A stretch of DNA of 57,483 nt from an uncultured Bacteroidales bacterium (GCA_902771725.1 CACXXT010000017.1:1-57483); one strand, 5' to 3'. Positions 17,355 to 27,222 are shown, counted from the stretch's first letter. The notes: generated by a model from the sequence alone, not told the origin. Translations and numbers: made by a program.

Positions 17355-19297
17355 TCTCGCAGGTTTTGGTTTAGAACAGACAGCCGGTTCTCATTCATGC
17401 GGGCAGTGTACTGCTGGATGATGGCCTTCAGCCTCCGTTCCATTCGGGCGAGGGTGTCGGCCGCAGAAAGCGCCGCCGCTAGGTTAGCCTGCAGCAGGGG
17501 GTCATGCTTCAGATCATAGAGCGCTACGGACCGCTCTCCGTCGAACTGAAGGACGTAGGTTCCAGCCACGAGCTGGTATAGTCCGTTGATATATCCTATG
17601 GCCTCAGTCCGACTGGCCGGAGTGCTCAGCAAGTCGTTTCCGAAAGCCAGATAATCTTCCTGGTAGCCCACATAGGAGAGCACCGTGGGCAGGATGTCTA
17701 TCTGCTGTGCTATGCCGGGACGGCAGCCACGGAACAGCGAGTCCGTGGGATGGTAGAAGACCACAGGCACCAGGAAGCGCCCATAGTCATTGATATAAGC
17801 CGGCGTCTCCTGCAGGTTCGTGTGATCACCGGTTAAGACGAACAGCGTGTTGCCGTACCAGGGCTGCTGTTTCGCCGTCTCGAAGAAGCGGCGCAGTGCA
17901 TGGTCTGTGTAGCGGATGGTTTTGTAGATGGGTAGCCGCCCTTCAGGGAAGGAATCACGATAAGCTGCAGGAATCTGGAACGGATGATGTGAGGTCAGCG
18001 TGAACAGACCGGTGCAGAAAGGCTGCGGCATGGTGGTCATCATCCGTGCAAAGTACTGCATGAATGGTTCGTCCCAAATGCCCCAGTGGTGATCCCAGTC
18101 GGCATCATTGTCGTACTCGTCTCGCCCGTAGTATCGGTCCATACCACAGGCCTTGACGAAACCGTCGATGCTCAGCGAACCGTTGTCTGCGCCATGGAAA
18201 TAAGCGGTGTGGTAGCCCAGACGCTTCAGGTAGTTCCCCAGACCGTCGAAGGTGTTCATGGTGGCCTGACTGCTCATGAGGCTCTCCACCATCATGGGAA
18301 TGGAGGCGAAGACCGAGGCCTGCGCATCGATACTGCTGATGCCGTTGGCCATCATGGTTTCAAACGTCAGTCCCTGACTCATCAGCGAATCCAGGAAGGG
18401 CATGTAACCAACGCCTTCGCTGTAAGGGTTCAGCCGTGCTGAATACTCGCTGGCAAAGCTCTCCAGTAGGATGACCACGACGTTAGGTCTCCGGCTTTCC
18501 GTGGGCTGCCCCTCCACTATAGTATGGTGCACCGGAGTGTAGATACGCTCCAGCGTCTCCTCTGGGAAGTAGCTGACAGTGGGATAGCTCTTCTTGGAGG
18601 ACGTCCGGATTACAGAGAAGGGTGTGTTCTGCACCAGAACCGCCTTGGCGGGCTGCACCACATATTGGCGAGCCATGCCATTGTGCAGCGGACGCTGCTC
18701 GGGATCCAGCCCGCCGCGCATACCCACAAAACAGGCCAGTGCAGACAGCAGTAGTCCCGCAATGCAGCCCGTGAAGTACGGCCGACGCTTTTGGGGATGC
18801 AGCACCGGCGTGCGGTACAGCCATGCCAGCGCCACCAGCAGCACCACGAAGAGCAGGGTCAGGTACCAGTGGTTCACCACTTCCACACCAAAGACATCCA
18901 GGAAATCCCCTCCGCCGAATTCGCGGAACACTGAGGCTGTTGTTCTCCGCTTGATAAAGGGAAAGTATACAGCGTCCGCCAGATTCGCCGCCAGGCAGAC
19001 ACCGTTCGTCACCACGAACAATCCGCGCAACAACCACTGCCACCCCCGACGTTCTTTCCACGGCCAGGGCAGGTAGAGGAGTATGAGATAGAGGGCGTTG
19101 GTATAGGCAATGGCGGCCAGGTCAAAGCGCAGTCCCCCGCGCAGCAGCATCGGCAGTTCACTGACCACCACGGGTTCGAAGAGCGACTGGTTCTCCACGT
19201 AGAAAGCTGCGCGCGTCAGCATATAGCAACCGACGAGCAGCAGCAGATTGGCAGCGAGGGCCAGGGGCGCTTGGAGGAACTGGAACTTGGTTTTCAT
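17351..19297 (-). CDS. LtaS-like sulfatase-fold transferase, second copy
   Basis: A 648-residue paralogue of the 15384-17354 protein with the same five-helix N-terminus and periplasmic domain. Segments include VVILLESFASEY, NGISSIDAQAS, HGADNGSLSI and TGDHTN. The presumed nucleophile is again Ser, but the preceding Lys of the first copy is replaced by Ser. The two products share architecture but differ along their length, so they probably modify different acceptors. It overlaps the GT9 gene by 4 bases. Confidence 0.85.
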   Translation of the reverse strand: MKTKFQFLQAPLALAANLLLLVGCYMLTRAAFYVENQSLFEPVVVSELPMLLRGGLRFDLAAIAYTNALYLILLYLPWPWKERRGWQWLLRGLFVVTNGVCLAANLADAVYFPFIKRRTTASVFREFGGGDFLDVFGVEVVNHWYLTLLFVVLLVALAWLYRTPVLHPQKRRPYFTGCIAGLLLSALACFVGMRGGLDPEQRPLHNGMARQYVVQPAKAVLVQNTPFSVIRTSSKKSYPTVSYFPEETLERIYTPVHHTIVEGQPTESRRPNVVVILLESFASEYSARLNPYSEGVGYMPFLDSLMSQGLTFETMMANGISSIDAQASVFASIPMMVESLMSSQATMNTFDGLGNYLKRLGYHTAYFHGADNGSLSIDGFVKACGMDRYYGRDEYDNDADWDHHWGIWDEPFMQYFARMMTTMPQPFCTGLFTLTSHHPFQIPAAYRDSFPEGRLPIYKTIRYTDHALRRFFETAKQQPWYGNTLFVLTGDHTNLQETPAYINDYGRFLVPVVFYHPTDSLFRGCRPGIAQQIDILPTVLSYVGYQEDYLAFGNDLLSTPASRTEAIGYINGLYQLVAGTYVLQFDGERSVALYDLKHDPLLQANLAAALSAADTLARMERRLKAIIQQYTARMNENRLSVLNQNLRE

Positions 19298-20346
19298 GAG
19301 GCTTCGTTGCTGAATTTTCGCACGACGTGCGCCACCACAGTCCCGGGTTCAATGCCGCGTAGGCAGCGGTAGTCGCCGAACTGGCAGGGTGTCTTTCCAT
19401 ATATGGAACACGGCCGGCAAGGCAAATCCGAGCGCTGAATCGCATCGGCCTGCTGCTGTCCATAGCCCATGAAGCCTCCCAGGCTGTGGGTGGCTCCCCA
19501 AATGCTGACCACCGGCACCCCGACGAGGGATGCCAGATGCATGTTTGCAGAGTCCATGGAGAGCATGACGCTGCAGTGCGAGATGAGCGCTGCCTCCTCT
19601 GCCATGTTCGCCAGCCGTCCGGCCATGGATTCCGTATGCCCGTACTTCGCCGCCCAAGCCTCCAGCACTTGCCGCTCGTTGGCACCGGCGCCGAAGAGGA
19701 AGAGTCGCACATCGCCGCGTGCCGCCAGCTGCTGCACCACCTGTTCCATCAGGTCCAGAGGGTAGATTTTCCCCTCGTGGGTGGCAAACGGGGCAATTGC
19801 CACCCAATTGGGCTCCGGACGCAACGCCGGGTTAAAATCGGGCAGTCGTTGTGCCAGGTCTGCCGTTCCCTCGGGAAAAAGGCCATGGAAGTCCACGTCC
19901 CAGTCCCTGAAGCCCAGACGACGGAAGACGTCGGTGTACTTCTCGAAAACCGGAGTCTGCGGAGTCTTCACTTCGGCTTGGATAAAACGCGCACGCGAAC
20001 GCCTGTTCTTATTAATCTTGCAAACCTTGCGCCCTGCCAGCCGGAAACGCGTGCGCAGGTATTTCGTGCGCAGCACGTCGTGGAGGTCGGCCACCATGGT
20101 CGGCTGCAGAGCCAGCAGGCGGCGAGCCAGCAGGTTCAGCCCTTTCCATCCGTGGTGTACCCCCTTCAAGTCAGCCGTGACGAACGTGACGTTCGGCGGC
20201 AGCAGGTCAAAGAGTGGCTTCGCCCACGCCCTGCTGCAAACTGACACTCGCACATCAGGATGCTGCCGCGCAAAGGACTCCACCACGGGCAGTGTCATCA
20301 AGACGTCGCCCAGAGCCGAAAAACGCAAAACCAGGATATGTTCCAT
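19294..20346 (-). CDS. Glycosyltransferase family 9 (heptosyltransferase-like)
   Basis: A 350-residue GT-B enzyme starting MEHILVLRFSALGDVLMTLP, the hallmark of heptosyltransferases that build the lipopolysaccharide inner core. The C-terminal half has SMDSANMHLASLVGVPVVSIWGATH, the donor-binding block. A cysteine-rich tail (PCRPCSIYGKTPCQFGDYRCL) may bind a metal. Together with DUF4254, LpxL and the LtaS-like genes it defines a core-oligosaccharide operon. Whether the donor is a heptose or another sugar is unknown. Confidence 0.9.
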   Translation of the reverse strand: MEHILVLRFSALGDVLMTLPVVESFARQHPDVRVSVCSRAWAKPLFDLLPPNVTFVTADLKGVHHGWKGLNLLARRLLALQPTMVADLHDVLRTKYLRTRFRLAGRKVCKINKNRRSRARFIQAEVKTPQTPVFEKYTDVFRRLGFRDWDVDFHGLFPEGTADLAQRLPDFNPALRPEPNWVAIAPFATHEGKIYPLDLMEQVVQQLAARGDVRLFLFGAGANERQVLEAWAAKYGHTESMAGRLANMAEEAALISHCSVMLSMDSANMHLASLVGVPVVSIWGATHSLGGFMGYGQQQADAIQRSDLPCRPCSIYGKTPCQFGDYRCLRGIEPGTVVAHVVRKFSNEAS

Positions 20347-20361
20347 TCTACATTTGACGTT

Positions 20362-20967
20362 CTACTTCCCTCCGTACAGCACAGGGTTCGTCGAGGGGTC
20401 GTTGTACATCTTCATCTGCTTGTAGACCTTCATCCACTTGCGCCCAGCCTCGATATCTTCCAGCAGCTGGTCGATGGCAGTGCTGAGGTCCACTTGCTGC
20501 TCCAGTAGCACATTCAGTTTCTTCTGGCAGGTGTCGCGGTGCTCGGGTGTGGCATCGGTGCGCTCCACCTGCTCTCGCATGTGGTAGATTTTCAGTGCCA
20601 GGATGCTCAGTCTGTCTACCGCCCAGGCGGGGCTCTCGGTGTTGATGGTGGCATCTGGCAGTGGCTTTATGCCGCTGTATTTCGTGTAGAAATAGCTGTC
20701 GATGGTCTCCACCAGATCCGTGCGGTCCTGATTGCTGCGGTCGATGCGGCGCTTCAGCTGCAGAGCTGCCACGGGGTTGATTTCGGGGTCACGGATGATG
20801 TCCTCAAAGTGCCACTGCACGGTGTCGATCCAGCACTTGCGGTAGAGGTCGGCCTCGATGGTGCCCTCGGGATAGGGATTCTGGATGGGTGTGTCAACGT
20901 TGTCCGTCACGTGGTAGTCGTCGATGGCTCTCACGAAGATGGGGCGGGCGAGTTCTGTGAATGTCAT
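20362..20967 (-). CDS. DUF4254 protein
   Basis: A 201-residue, mostly helical protein of the DUF4254 family, with TPIQNPYPEGTIEADLYRKCW near the N-terminus and LKIYHMREQ in the middle. It has no signal peptide or membrane helix. In Bacteroidota it is found next to lipooligosaccharide glycosyltransferases, as here, where it is the first gene of the minus-strand operon ending at 11339. Its biochemical role is not known. Confidence 0.85.
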   Translation of the reverse strand: MTFTELARPIFVRAIDDYHVTDNVDTPIQNPYPEGTIEADLYRKCWIDTVQWHFEDIIRDPEINPVAALQLKRRIDRSNQDRTDLVETIDSYFYTKYSGIKPLPDATINTESPAWAVDRLSILALKIYHMREQVERTDATPEHRDTCQKKLNVLLEQQVDLSTAIDQLLEDIEAGRKWMKVYKQMKMYNDPSTNPVLYGGK

Positions 20968-21012
20968 ATGGATTTACAGTTTACAATTATGCGATTTAGT
21001 GAATTCAGTGGT

Positions 21013-21021
21013 GCAAAGTAA
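21013..21021 (-). promoter_or_regulatory. -7 promoter box for the DUF4254/glycan operon
   Basis: The minus strand reads TTACTTTGC, a near match to TAnnTTTGC, about 46 bases upstream of the DUF4254 start. It would drive the tightly packed operon 20967 to 11339. Confidence 0.5.
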
Positions 21022-21138
21022 CACATTTTTCGCCGCCTTTGCAAGCAAAGCGCCTTTTTTCTTCCCTAAAAGTGACGCCCAGAGCAAAAAACAAAGGTTA
21101 AAAGCAGAGAATCTTGCGCTTCTGTCGAAAAAACATTG

Positions 21139-21147
21139 TATCTTTGC
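21139..21147 (+). promoter_or_regulatory. -7 promoter box for the PL11 lyase
   Basis: TATCTTTGC with CTTG 22 bases upstream (21113-21116). It lies 52 bases before the ATG at 21199 and downstream of an alternative in-frame start at 21136, which is therefore unlikely. Confidence 0.7.
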
Positions 21148-21198
21148 GCCGCATTTTATAGTAAAATACACGCTAACTACAAACACCCATACATCCAA

Positions 21199-24100
21199 AT
21201 GAAGAAACATCTCTTTCTACTTCTTGCGCTGGTGGCTCTGACGACCTCTGTCTGTGCCCAGCGCCGGACCGACCGCCTTGATCGTGGTCTCGTAGCCGTG
21301 CCAGCCAACGTCAACGGCGGCAGCGGCAGTGGCAACTTCGTCAGCTGGAAAATCTTTGGCGAGGAATACTACGACGTGACCTACAACCTCTACTGCAACG
21401 GCAAGCTGCTGAAGGAGGGCCTCACCGTCTCGAACTTCACCCACAGCGCCGGCACCGCCTCCAGCAAGTATCAGGTGGCAGCCGTCGTCGCCGGTGTGGA
21501 GCAGGAGAAGTGCGCCGAGGTCTCACGCTGGAACGGAGGCTACTTCGATGTCATGGTCAGCCCCGTCACGGATCGTGCCGGAGCCACCGTCACCGGGATG
21601 TATGAGCTCAACGACGTCTCGCTGGGCGACGTCACCGGCGACGGAGTCGTGGAATTCATCGTCAAGCGTAACTACGTGGGCAGCAGCCCCTCGCTGACTG
21701 AATCCGGCAACAAGACGCGTTTCAACCTCTATGAGTGCTACGACCTCAGCGGCAAACGTCTCTGGAGCATCGACCTCGGCCCCAACCTCATGGCAGGCCC
21801 CGACGAGCAGTGGGACCTCGTTGCCTTTGACTGGGATGAAGACGGCAAGGCAGAATGCATCATGCGCGGCGCCGACAACATGATCATCCACACCGCCACT
21901 GGACATCACATCCAAATCGGCAACATGAACTACTACGCTCCGCGCGACGAGTACACCCGCAATGGTGCCGAGTACCTTCTCTACCTCAACGGCGAGACCG
22001 GCGAACCCTATGGATGGAACTCCGCCAAGGACACCTTCACCCCCATGGCTTACCCCCTGCCCCGCATGGAGAAAGGCGAAGCTGCCAACCTGCTTGCACC
22101 CACCGGTGCCGAGTACGAGAAGGCGTGGGGCAAGAACGACACCGGCCACCGCTCCTCCAAGCACTACTTTGGCGCTCCCTTCCTCGACGGACGCCACGCC
22201 AGCATCTTCCTTGCACGAGGCTGCTACACACGCCATAAGATGTGCGCCCTCGATGTCAACCCCGCTACCCACGAATTGACTCAGCGCTGGCGCTGGGACA
22301 ACAACAACGGATGGAGCGACCCCTGGTTCGGCAACGGCTTCCACAACTACCAGATTGCCGACGTTGACTGGGACGGACGCGATGAGATTGTCTTCGGCAG
22401 CATGGTCATCGACGACAACGGCAAGGGACTTGCCACCACCGGACTCGGACACGGCGACGCCCAGCACTGCTCCGACCTCGACCCCTACCGCCACGGACAG
22501 GAACAGTTCACCTGCAACGAGGACGAACCCGCCTGCACCTTCTACGACTGCACCACCGGCAAAATCCTCTACCGCATGCAGTCCACCGGCGACGACGGAC
22601 GCTCCCTCGCCGGCAACTTCTCCAACGAATTCCCCGGCTCCATGGGACGCACCACACAGACCGGACTCATCTCGCTGACCGCCTACAAGGTCGTGGAGGG
22701 AGGTCCTGCCTCCGGAGGTACCAACGATGCCCTCTTCTGGAGCCATCTCAACCAGCGCATCTACTGGGACGCAGACCTCCTCGACGAAGTCATGGACAGC
22801 CCGGGCAGCGCCGCACGCGAAGGTGCCATCTACAAACCCGGTGGCGGACGCCTCTTCACCACCTCCGGCTGCAACACCAGCAACAGTTCGAAGAACAACC
22901 CCGGTGCCATTGCCGACATCTTCGGCGACTGGCGTGAGGAACTCGTCATGCGCGCCGAAGGCAACTCCCGACTTCGCATCTGGACAACAGCCATCCCCAC
23001 CACCTATCGTCTCTACACCCTCTGGCACGACCACCAGTACCGCAACGCCATGGTATGGCAGTGTGTGGGCTACAACCAGCCTCCCCACAAGAGCTACTTC
23101 GTAGGTCAGCTCGAGGGCATCACCATCGCTCCCCCACCCCTCACCACCACCGGCCGCATCGTCATTGCCGACGGAGCCACCATCGGTACCGCTCAGAACG
23201 GGAAACACGTGCTCGTCTGCGAGACCGCCAACACCACCGTCAACGTGGCCGAGGGCGCAGCACCCAGCGTGGCCACCTTCAACGTACCCACCTGGGTGCA
23301 GGGCACCAACAGCAGCATCCTCAATGCCACCGCTAAGGTCAACACCACCGTCTACACCTGCACCGTGAAGGGTGCTGCCTTCACCGGCGCCACGCGCCTC
23401 GTCAAGCAGGGTGACGGCATCCTCACGCTGCCCGCTCTCAACCAGACCTACACCGGCTCCACCGACATCTGGGCCGGCACGCTGAACTTCGACGGCAAGC
23501 TGCTCCAGAGCGACCTATGGCTCAACCGCTTTGCGGAACTCAACTCCAACGGCGGCCAGTTCAAGAGCATCCGCATGGACTATGCCTCCATCCTCCGTCC
23601 AGGCGGCGAAGGCACCCTGGGCGCCCTCACCACCGACACCCTCGCACTGGGCTTCGGCTCACGCGTGAAATTCGACCTCGCCGTCGACGAGGGCAAGCAC
23701 AACGCCGACCTGATTGTCCTGCGCGGCATGAGCATCGAGACCAAGGCTTGGAAATACGGACCCCAGTACCTCACACCCGTCTTCGAGTTCTCCGCTCCCA
23801 AGACCCTGGAGGCAGACGCACTCATCGGCAGCTACCTCATCGCCACCGGGTTGAAGAATCTTAAAGGTAAGCTCACCGACATCGTCATCGAAGGTCTGGG
23901 AACCACCCTCAAGAGCAACCTGCAACTCGACTGCGAGAACCTCTACCTCATCATCAGCCGTATGCGCGATGCCACCGACGTCGTCTGGAGCGGAGCTGAG
24001 TCCTCCACCTGGGAGTTCGGCGGAGCACAGAATTTCGCATTCCTCTCCGGCTCGGCAGAGCCTACGGAGTTCGTCTCGGGCGACCGCGTCTACTTCACCA

Positions 24101-25833
24101 ACGACGCCACACGCACCACCGTCAGCCTCAAGGGCAACATCGAGGCCGACAGCATCATCGTCGATGCCACCAAGAACTACACCTTCAACGGCAACGGAGC
24201 CATCGTCGGCAAGACCACGCTCGTCAAGCGCGGCACGGGTTCCCTCACCCTCCAGACCGACAACACCTACACCGGCGCCACACGCATCAGCGGAGGAGCT
24301 GTCGTCGCCAGCTCACTCAGCAACGAGAACCAGGCCGTAGGCAACTTCGGAGCCGTGAAGACGGCTGCCACCAAGTTCATCATCGAGAACGGAGCAGAGC
24401 TCCGCACCACAGCAGCCGTCACACAAGGTTCACCCATGCAGATGATGACCGCTGAAGGCGGCGTCATCAACAACAGCGCCGACTTCGTTGTCAACAAACC
24501 TTTCAGCGGAACCGTCCTTACCAAGAAAGGCAACGGATGGATGAAGATGAACGTCGCCAGCACACTCCAGCGCTTCATCGTAGCTGCCGGCACCGTGCAG
24601 TGCGTCAACTGCAATAAGGTGGCCAACACCCTGGAGTTCCAGGGCGGCACCTACAGCGAGAACACCGGCACCAGCTTCACCATCTACGTCGCCAAGGGGA
24701 AGACCGGCACGTGGAACACCGCCAACCGCACCTCCTATTCGAATAAGATTACGGGCGAAGGTACCCTCACCATCTTCTGTGAAGAAGAGAAGGGCAGCAA
24801 CTACTTTGCCACCCGCACCCAACTCGGGCTGAACTTCGCCGAATTCACCGGAACCATCAAGGCCGTGGGACGCAGCGACGACAGCGGCCCCCGCTGGACC
24901 CTCAACACCAGCAACGGTATGCCAAACGGCACGCTCGACATCGCTTCCGGACTGACGATTCAGAACACCGCCAAGACCTTCGCCATCGGCCGTCTGGCCG
25001 GCAGCGGCGCACTCGGCGGCTATGCCTCCTTCGCCAACGACGGCAAGAGCGGAGCCAACACCTGGAAGGTGGGCAACGACGAAGACTGGACCTGGAGCGG
25101 AACCATCACCGCCAACTCCAGCTTCATCAAGACCGGCAGCGGCAAGGTCACTTTCAACGGAGCCAGCGACCACACCGGCAACAACCGCATCGAGGCCGGA
25201 CGCCTGCACTTGGGCAACAACGCCACCCTCGGCACTGGTGCCATCACCGTGCTAAAGGGAGCCACCCTCTCCGGCACCACCGCCAACAAGAAGTCCTGGA
25301 ACAACGCCAGCCTGACCCTGAACAGCGGAGCCACCCTCATCGTAGGTTCCACCGACACGGCCATCTCCGGCGTCATTGACTTCGGAGGCAAACCCGTCAG
25401 CATCCCCAGCGGAGCCACACTCCGCCTGAGTGCTAACCGCTGCGCCACCGCCACCACCACTGGCGGCACCGCCATCCAGAACATCTCCACTCTCACCATG
25501 AACGGAACCGTGGAACTCTACATCCCCGAGAGCCCAAGCCTCGCCGTCGGCGACAGCGTGCTCCTCTGGAAGGATGTCAAGACCTTCAAGGGTACCCCTG
25601 TCCTCGCCAGCTACTACATCGCTCCCGGACTCTTCTGGGACGACACCGACCTGGCTCTCGGCATCCTCCGCGTCACCGATGTAGCACCCGTGGGAGTACG
25701 CGACATCCTCAGCAACGGAATAGTAAGTGAATTGTCTGACGGTAAGATCTATGATCTGCAGGGTCGTCCCGTCGCCAACCTGCGTCGCGGACAGACCTAC
25801 ATCTTCCATGGCCGCAAAGTCCTCATGAAGTAA
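21199..25833 (+). CDS. Rhamnogalacturonan lyase (PL11) with beta-strand repeats and sorting tail
   Basis: A 1544-residue secreted protein. MKKHLFLLLALVALTTSVCAQ is a signal peptide. Residues about 23-625 form a PL11 rhamnogalacturonan lyase, with RGLVAVPANVNGGSGSGNFV, DVTGDGVVEFIVKRNY, FDWDEDGKAECIMRGAD and GHGDAQHCSDLDP; the aspartate-rich pieces suit Ca2+ binding. Residues about 640-1480 are threonine, asparagine and glycine-rich with autotransporter-type strand repeats such as KRGTGSLTLQTDNTYTGATR. The last 35 residues (KIYDLQGRPVANLRRGQ, then KVLMK) resemble the C-terminal tail of surface or secreted Bacteroidales proteins. It would cleave the pectin backbone outside the cell. No SusC/SusD pair is present in the window. 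Confidence 0.85.
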   Translation: MKKHLFLLLALVALTTSVCAQRRTDRLDRGLVAVPANVNGGSGSGNFVSWKIFGEEYYDVTYNLYCNGKLLKEGLTVSNFTHSAGTASSKYQVAAVVAGVEQEKCAEVSRWNGGYFDVMVSPVTDRAGATVTGMYELNDVSLGDVTGDGVVEFIVKRNYVGSSPSLTESGNKTRFNLYECYDLSGKRLWSIDLGPNLMAGPDEQWDLVAFDWDEDGKAECIMRGADNMIIHTATGHHIQIGNMNYYAPRDEYTRNGAEYLLYLNGETGEPYGWNSAKDTFTPMAYPLPRMEKGEAANLLAPTGAEYEKAWGKNDTGHRSSKHYFGAPFLDGRHASIFLARGCYTRHKMCALDVNPATHELTQRWRWDNNNGWSDPWFGNGFHNYQIADVDWDGRDEIVFGSMVIDDNGKGLATTGLGHGDAQHCSDLDPYRHGQEQFTCNEDEPACTFYDCTTGKILYRMQSTGDDGRSLAGNFSNEFPGSMGRTTQTGLISLTAYKVVEGGPASGGTNDALFWSHLNQRIYWDADLLDEVMDSPGSAAREGAIYKPGGGRLFTTSGCNTSNSSKNNPGAIADIFGDWREELVMRAEGNSRLRIWTTAIPTTYRLYTLWHDHQYRNAMVWQCVGYNQPPHKSYFVGQLEGITIAPPPLTTTGRIVIADGATIGTAQNGKHVLVCETANTTVNVAEGAAPSVATFNVPTWVQGTNSSILNATAKVNTTVYTCTVKGAAFTGATRLVKQGDGILTLPALNQTYTGSTDIWAGTLNFDGKLLQSDLWLNRFAELNSNGGQFKSIRMDYASILRPGGEGTLGALTTDTLALGFGSRVKFDLAVDEGKHNADLIVLRGMSIETKAWKYGPQYLTPVFEFSAPKTLEADALIGSYLIATGLKNLKGKLTDIVIEGLGTTLKSNLQLDCENLYLIISRMRDATDVVWSGAESSTWEFGGAQNFAFLSGSAEPTEFVSGDRVYFTNDATRTTVSLKGNIEADSIIVDATKNYTFNGNGAIVGKTTLVKRGTGSLTLQTDNTYTGATRISGGAVVASSLSNENQAVGNFGAVKTAATKFIIENGAELRTTAAVTQGSPMQMMTAEGGVINNSADFVVNKPFSGTVLTKKGNGWMKMNVASTLQRFIVAAGTVQCVNCNKVANTLEFQGGTYSENTGTSFTIYVAKGKTGTWNTANRTSYSNKITGEGTLTIFCEEEKGSNYFATRTQLGLNFAEFTGTIKAVGRSDDSGPRWTLNTSNGMPNGTLDIASGLTIQNTAKTFAIGRLAGSGALGGYASFANDGKSGANTWKVGNDEDWTWSGTITANSSFIKTGSGKVTFNGASDHTGNNRIEAGRLHLGNNATLGTGAITVLKGATLSGTTANKKSWNNASLTLNSGATLIVGSTDTAISGVIDFGGKPVSIPSGATLRLSANRCATATTTGGTAIQNISTLTMNGTVELYIPESPSLAVGDSVLLWKDVKTFKGTPVLASYYIAPGLFWDDTDLALGILRVTDVAPVGVRDILSNGIVSELSDGKIYDLQGRPVANLRRGQTYIFHGRKVLMK

Positions 25834-25926
25834 AAAAATCATTTTACTCGGAAAAGTTTGCCAAGTTTCCGGTCTTGGCTTACGGAAATACAATCATAGC
25901 TTGATTTGCAGACACCAATGCCGCAA

Positions 25927-26014
25927 GGACGTACTGACAAACACGACCGGACGTAATGGCAAACACGACCGGACGTGATGACAAAAAGATAAGGACGTAT
26001 CAGCCGATACGTCC
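25927..26014. repeat. 22-bp tandem repeat, four degenerate units
   Basis: GGACGT recurs exactly every 22 bases at 25927, 25949, 25971 and 25993. Units 1 and 2 share GACCGGACGT and ACAAACACGACC-type sequence; unit 3 decays, and unit 4 forms the left arm of the terminator at 25983-26024. The repeat sits between convergent genes. Confidence 0.85.
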
Positions 26015-26024
26015 TTATCTTTTT
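25983..26024. terminator. Bidirectional terminator between the lyase gene and mnmA
   Basis: A perfect 19-bp stem (AAAAAGATAAGGACGTATC and its complement) with loop AGCC. Runs of A on one side and T on the other give intrinsic terminators for both converging genes. Confidence 0.92.
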
Positions 26025-26067
26025 TCTAATAATACTTTTTTGCGCTGCAGAAACCTTGGACGGGGAT

Positions 26068-27222
26068 TCAGAAGAGGCGCATCTCGCCAGAACCGAAACA
26101 GCGGTGGCGCTGCTGGTCGTAGATAACACAGAACTGACCGGGAGCTACACCCTGCAGAGGACGCTCCGTGCGGACTTCCAACCGTCCGTCGGGCTGGAGC
26201 GCAATGGTGGCGGGGCAGAAATCGGGGGTGTGGCGAATCTTGACGGTGATATCCAACGTCTCTAGCTTCCCACGATTTCCATCATCTGCCCCAAAGTACT
26301 CAAAGGGGCTGATGGTGAGCCAGTGGGGCACCGTGACGAAGAAATGGTCGGAGTAGGCTGCGATGGGGTCGTAGCCATGAGCCACCCAGAGGATGTTGCG
26401 CCGCATATCCTTCTCGACTACATACCAGGGTCCTCCGCTGAAACCGAGCCCTTTGCGCTGGCCGATGGTGTGGAACCAGAGTCCACGATGCAGGCCAAGG
26501 ACACGCCCGGTCTCCCGGTCTATCACTTGTCCCGGCTGCTCGCCGAGGTACTTGCGGATGTAGTCGTTGTAGTCTATCTTTCCGAGGAAACAGATGCCCT
26601 GGCTGTCCTTGCGGCTGGCGGCAGAAAGATGCTCGCGCTCAGCAATGGCACGTACGTCGGCCTTCGGCAAGTGCCCGATAGGGAAACAGGCTTTCTGCAA
26701 CTGCCAGGGCTGGAGCTGTGCAAGGAAGTCTGTCTGGTCCTTGACGGGATCGGGGCTGGTGCAAAGCCAGGTCAATTTACGAGTCAACAAATTACCATTT
26801 ACAAAAGAAGAGGTCTCCTCTTCCTCGGTCTGGGCGTAGTGACCCGTAGCAATAACATTGTAGTCCTTGCCTACACGCTCGTTGAAGACGCCGAACTTGA
26901 TGAGGCGGTTGCACATGACGTCGGGGTTGGGAGTGAGACCCTGGCGCACCTGAGTCATGGTATAGTCGACGACCTTCTCCCAGTAGTCGTGATGAAGGTC
27001 TATGACCTCGAGTGGCAGACGGTACTTGGCAGCCACAGCCCTCGCCATCTCGAGGTCTTCCTCGATGGTACAGGTGAAGTCGGTGGTATCGCGGTCAGGG
27101 CCAATCTGGATGTACCACAAGTCCGGGCGGACACCTTGTTCGACGAGCAAGGCTACTGCAACGGAACTGTCGACACCGCCACTGAGCAGTGCGGCTACTT
27201 TCTTTCCATGGAGGTCTTTCAT
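26068..27222 (-). CDS. mnmA: tRNA-specific 2-thiouridylase MnmA
   Basis: Thiolates U34 of tRNA-Lys, -Glu and -Gln using ATP and relayed sulfur. The 384 residues have the PP-loop ALLSGGVDSSVA (14-20), GLTPNPDVMCNRLIKFG with catalytic C104, and KDSQGICFLGKIDYNDYI with C211; the two cysteines match the family pair. IKIRHTP-type and GQFCVIYD C-terminal blocks complete the protein. Its start overlaps the stop of the ion-channel gene by 4 bases. A second MnmA-like paralogue is common in Bacteroidales, and only one is seen here. Confidence 0.95.
   Translation of the reverse strand: MKDLHGKKVAALLSGGVDSSVAVALLVEQGVRPDLWYIQIGPDRDTTDFTCTIEEDLEMARAVAAKYRLPLEVIDLHHDYWEKVVDYTMTQVRQGLTPNPDVMCNRLIKFGVFNERVGKDYNVIATGHYAQTEEEETSSFVNGNLLTRKLTWLCTSPDPVKDQTDFLAQLQPWQLQKACFPIGHLPKADVRAIAEREHLSAASRKDSQGICFLGKIDYNDYIRKYLGEQPGQVIDRETGRVLGLHRGLWFHTIGQRKGLGFSGGPWYVVEKDMRRNILWVAHGYDPIAAYSDHFFVTVPHWLTISPFEYFGADDGNRGKLETLDITVKIRHTPDFCPATIALQPDGRLEVRTERPLQGVAPGQFCVIYDQQRHRCFGSGEMRLF

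Noticed and set aside
21523..23208. A 561-codon minus-strand open frame
   Set aside because: It is antisense to the PL11 lyase and consists of valine and glycine-rich shadow sequence without motifs.
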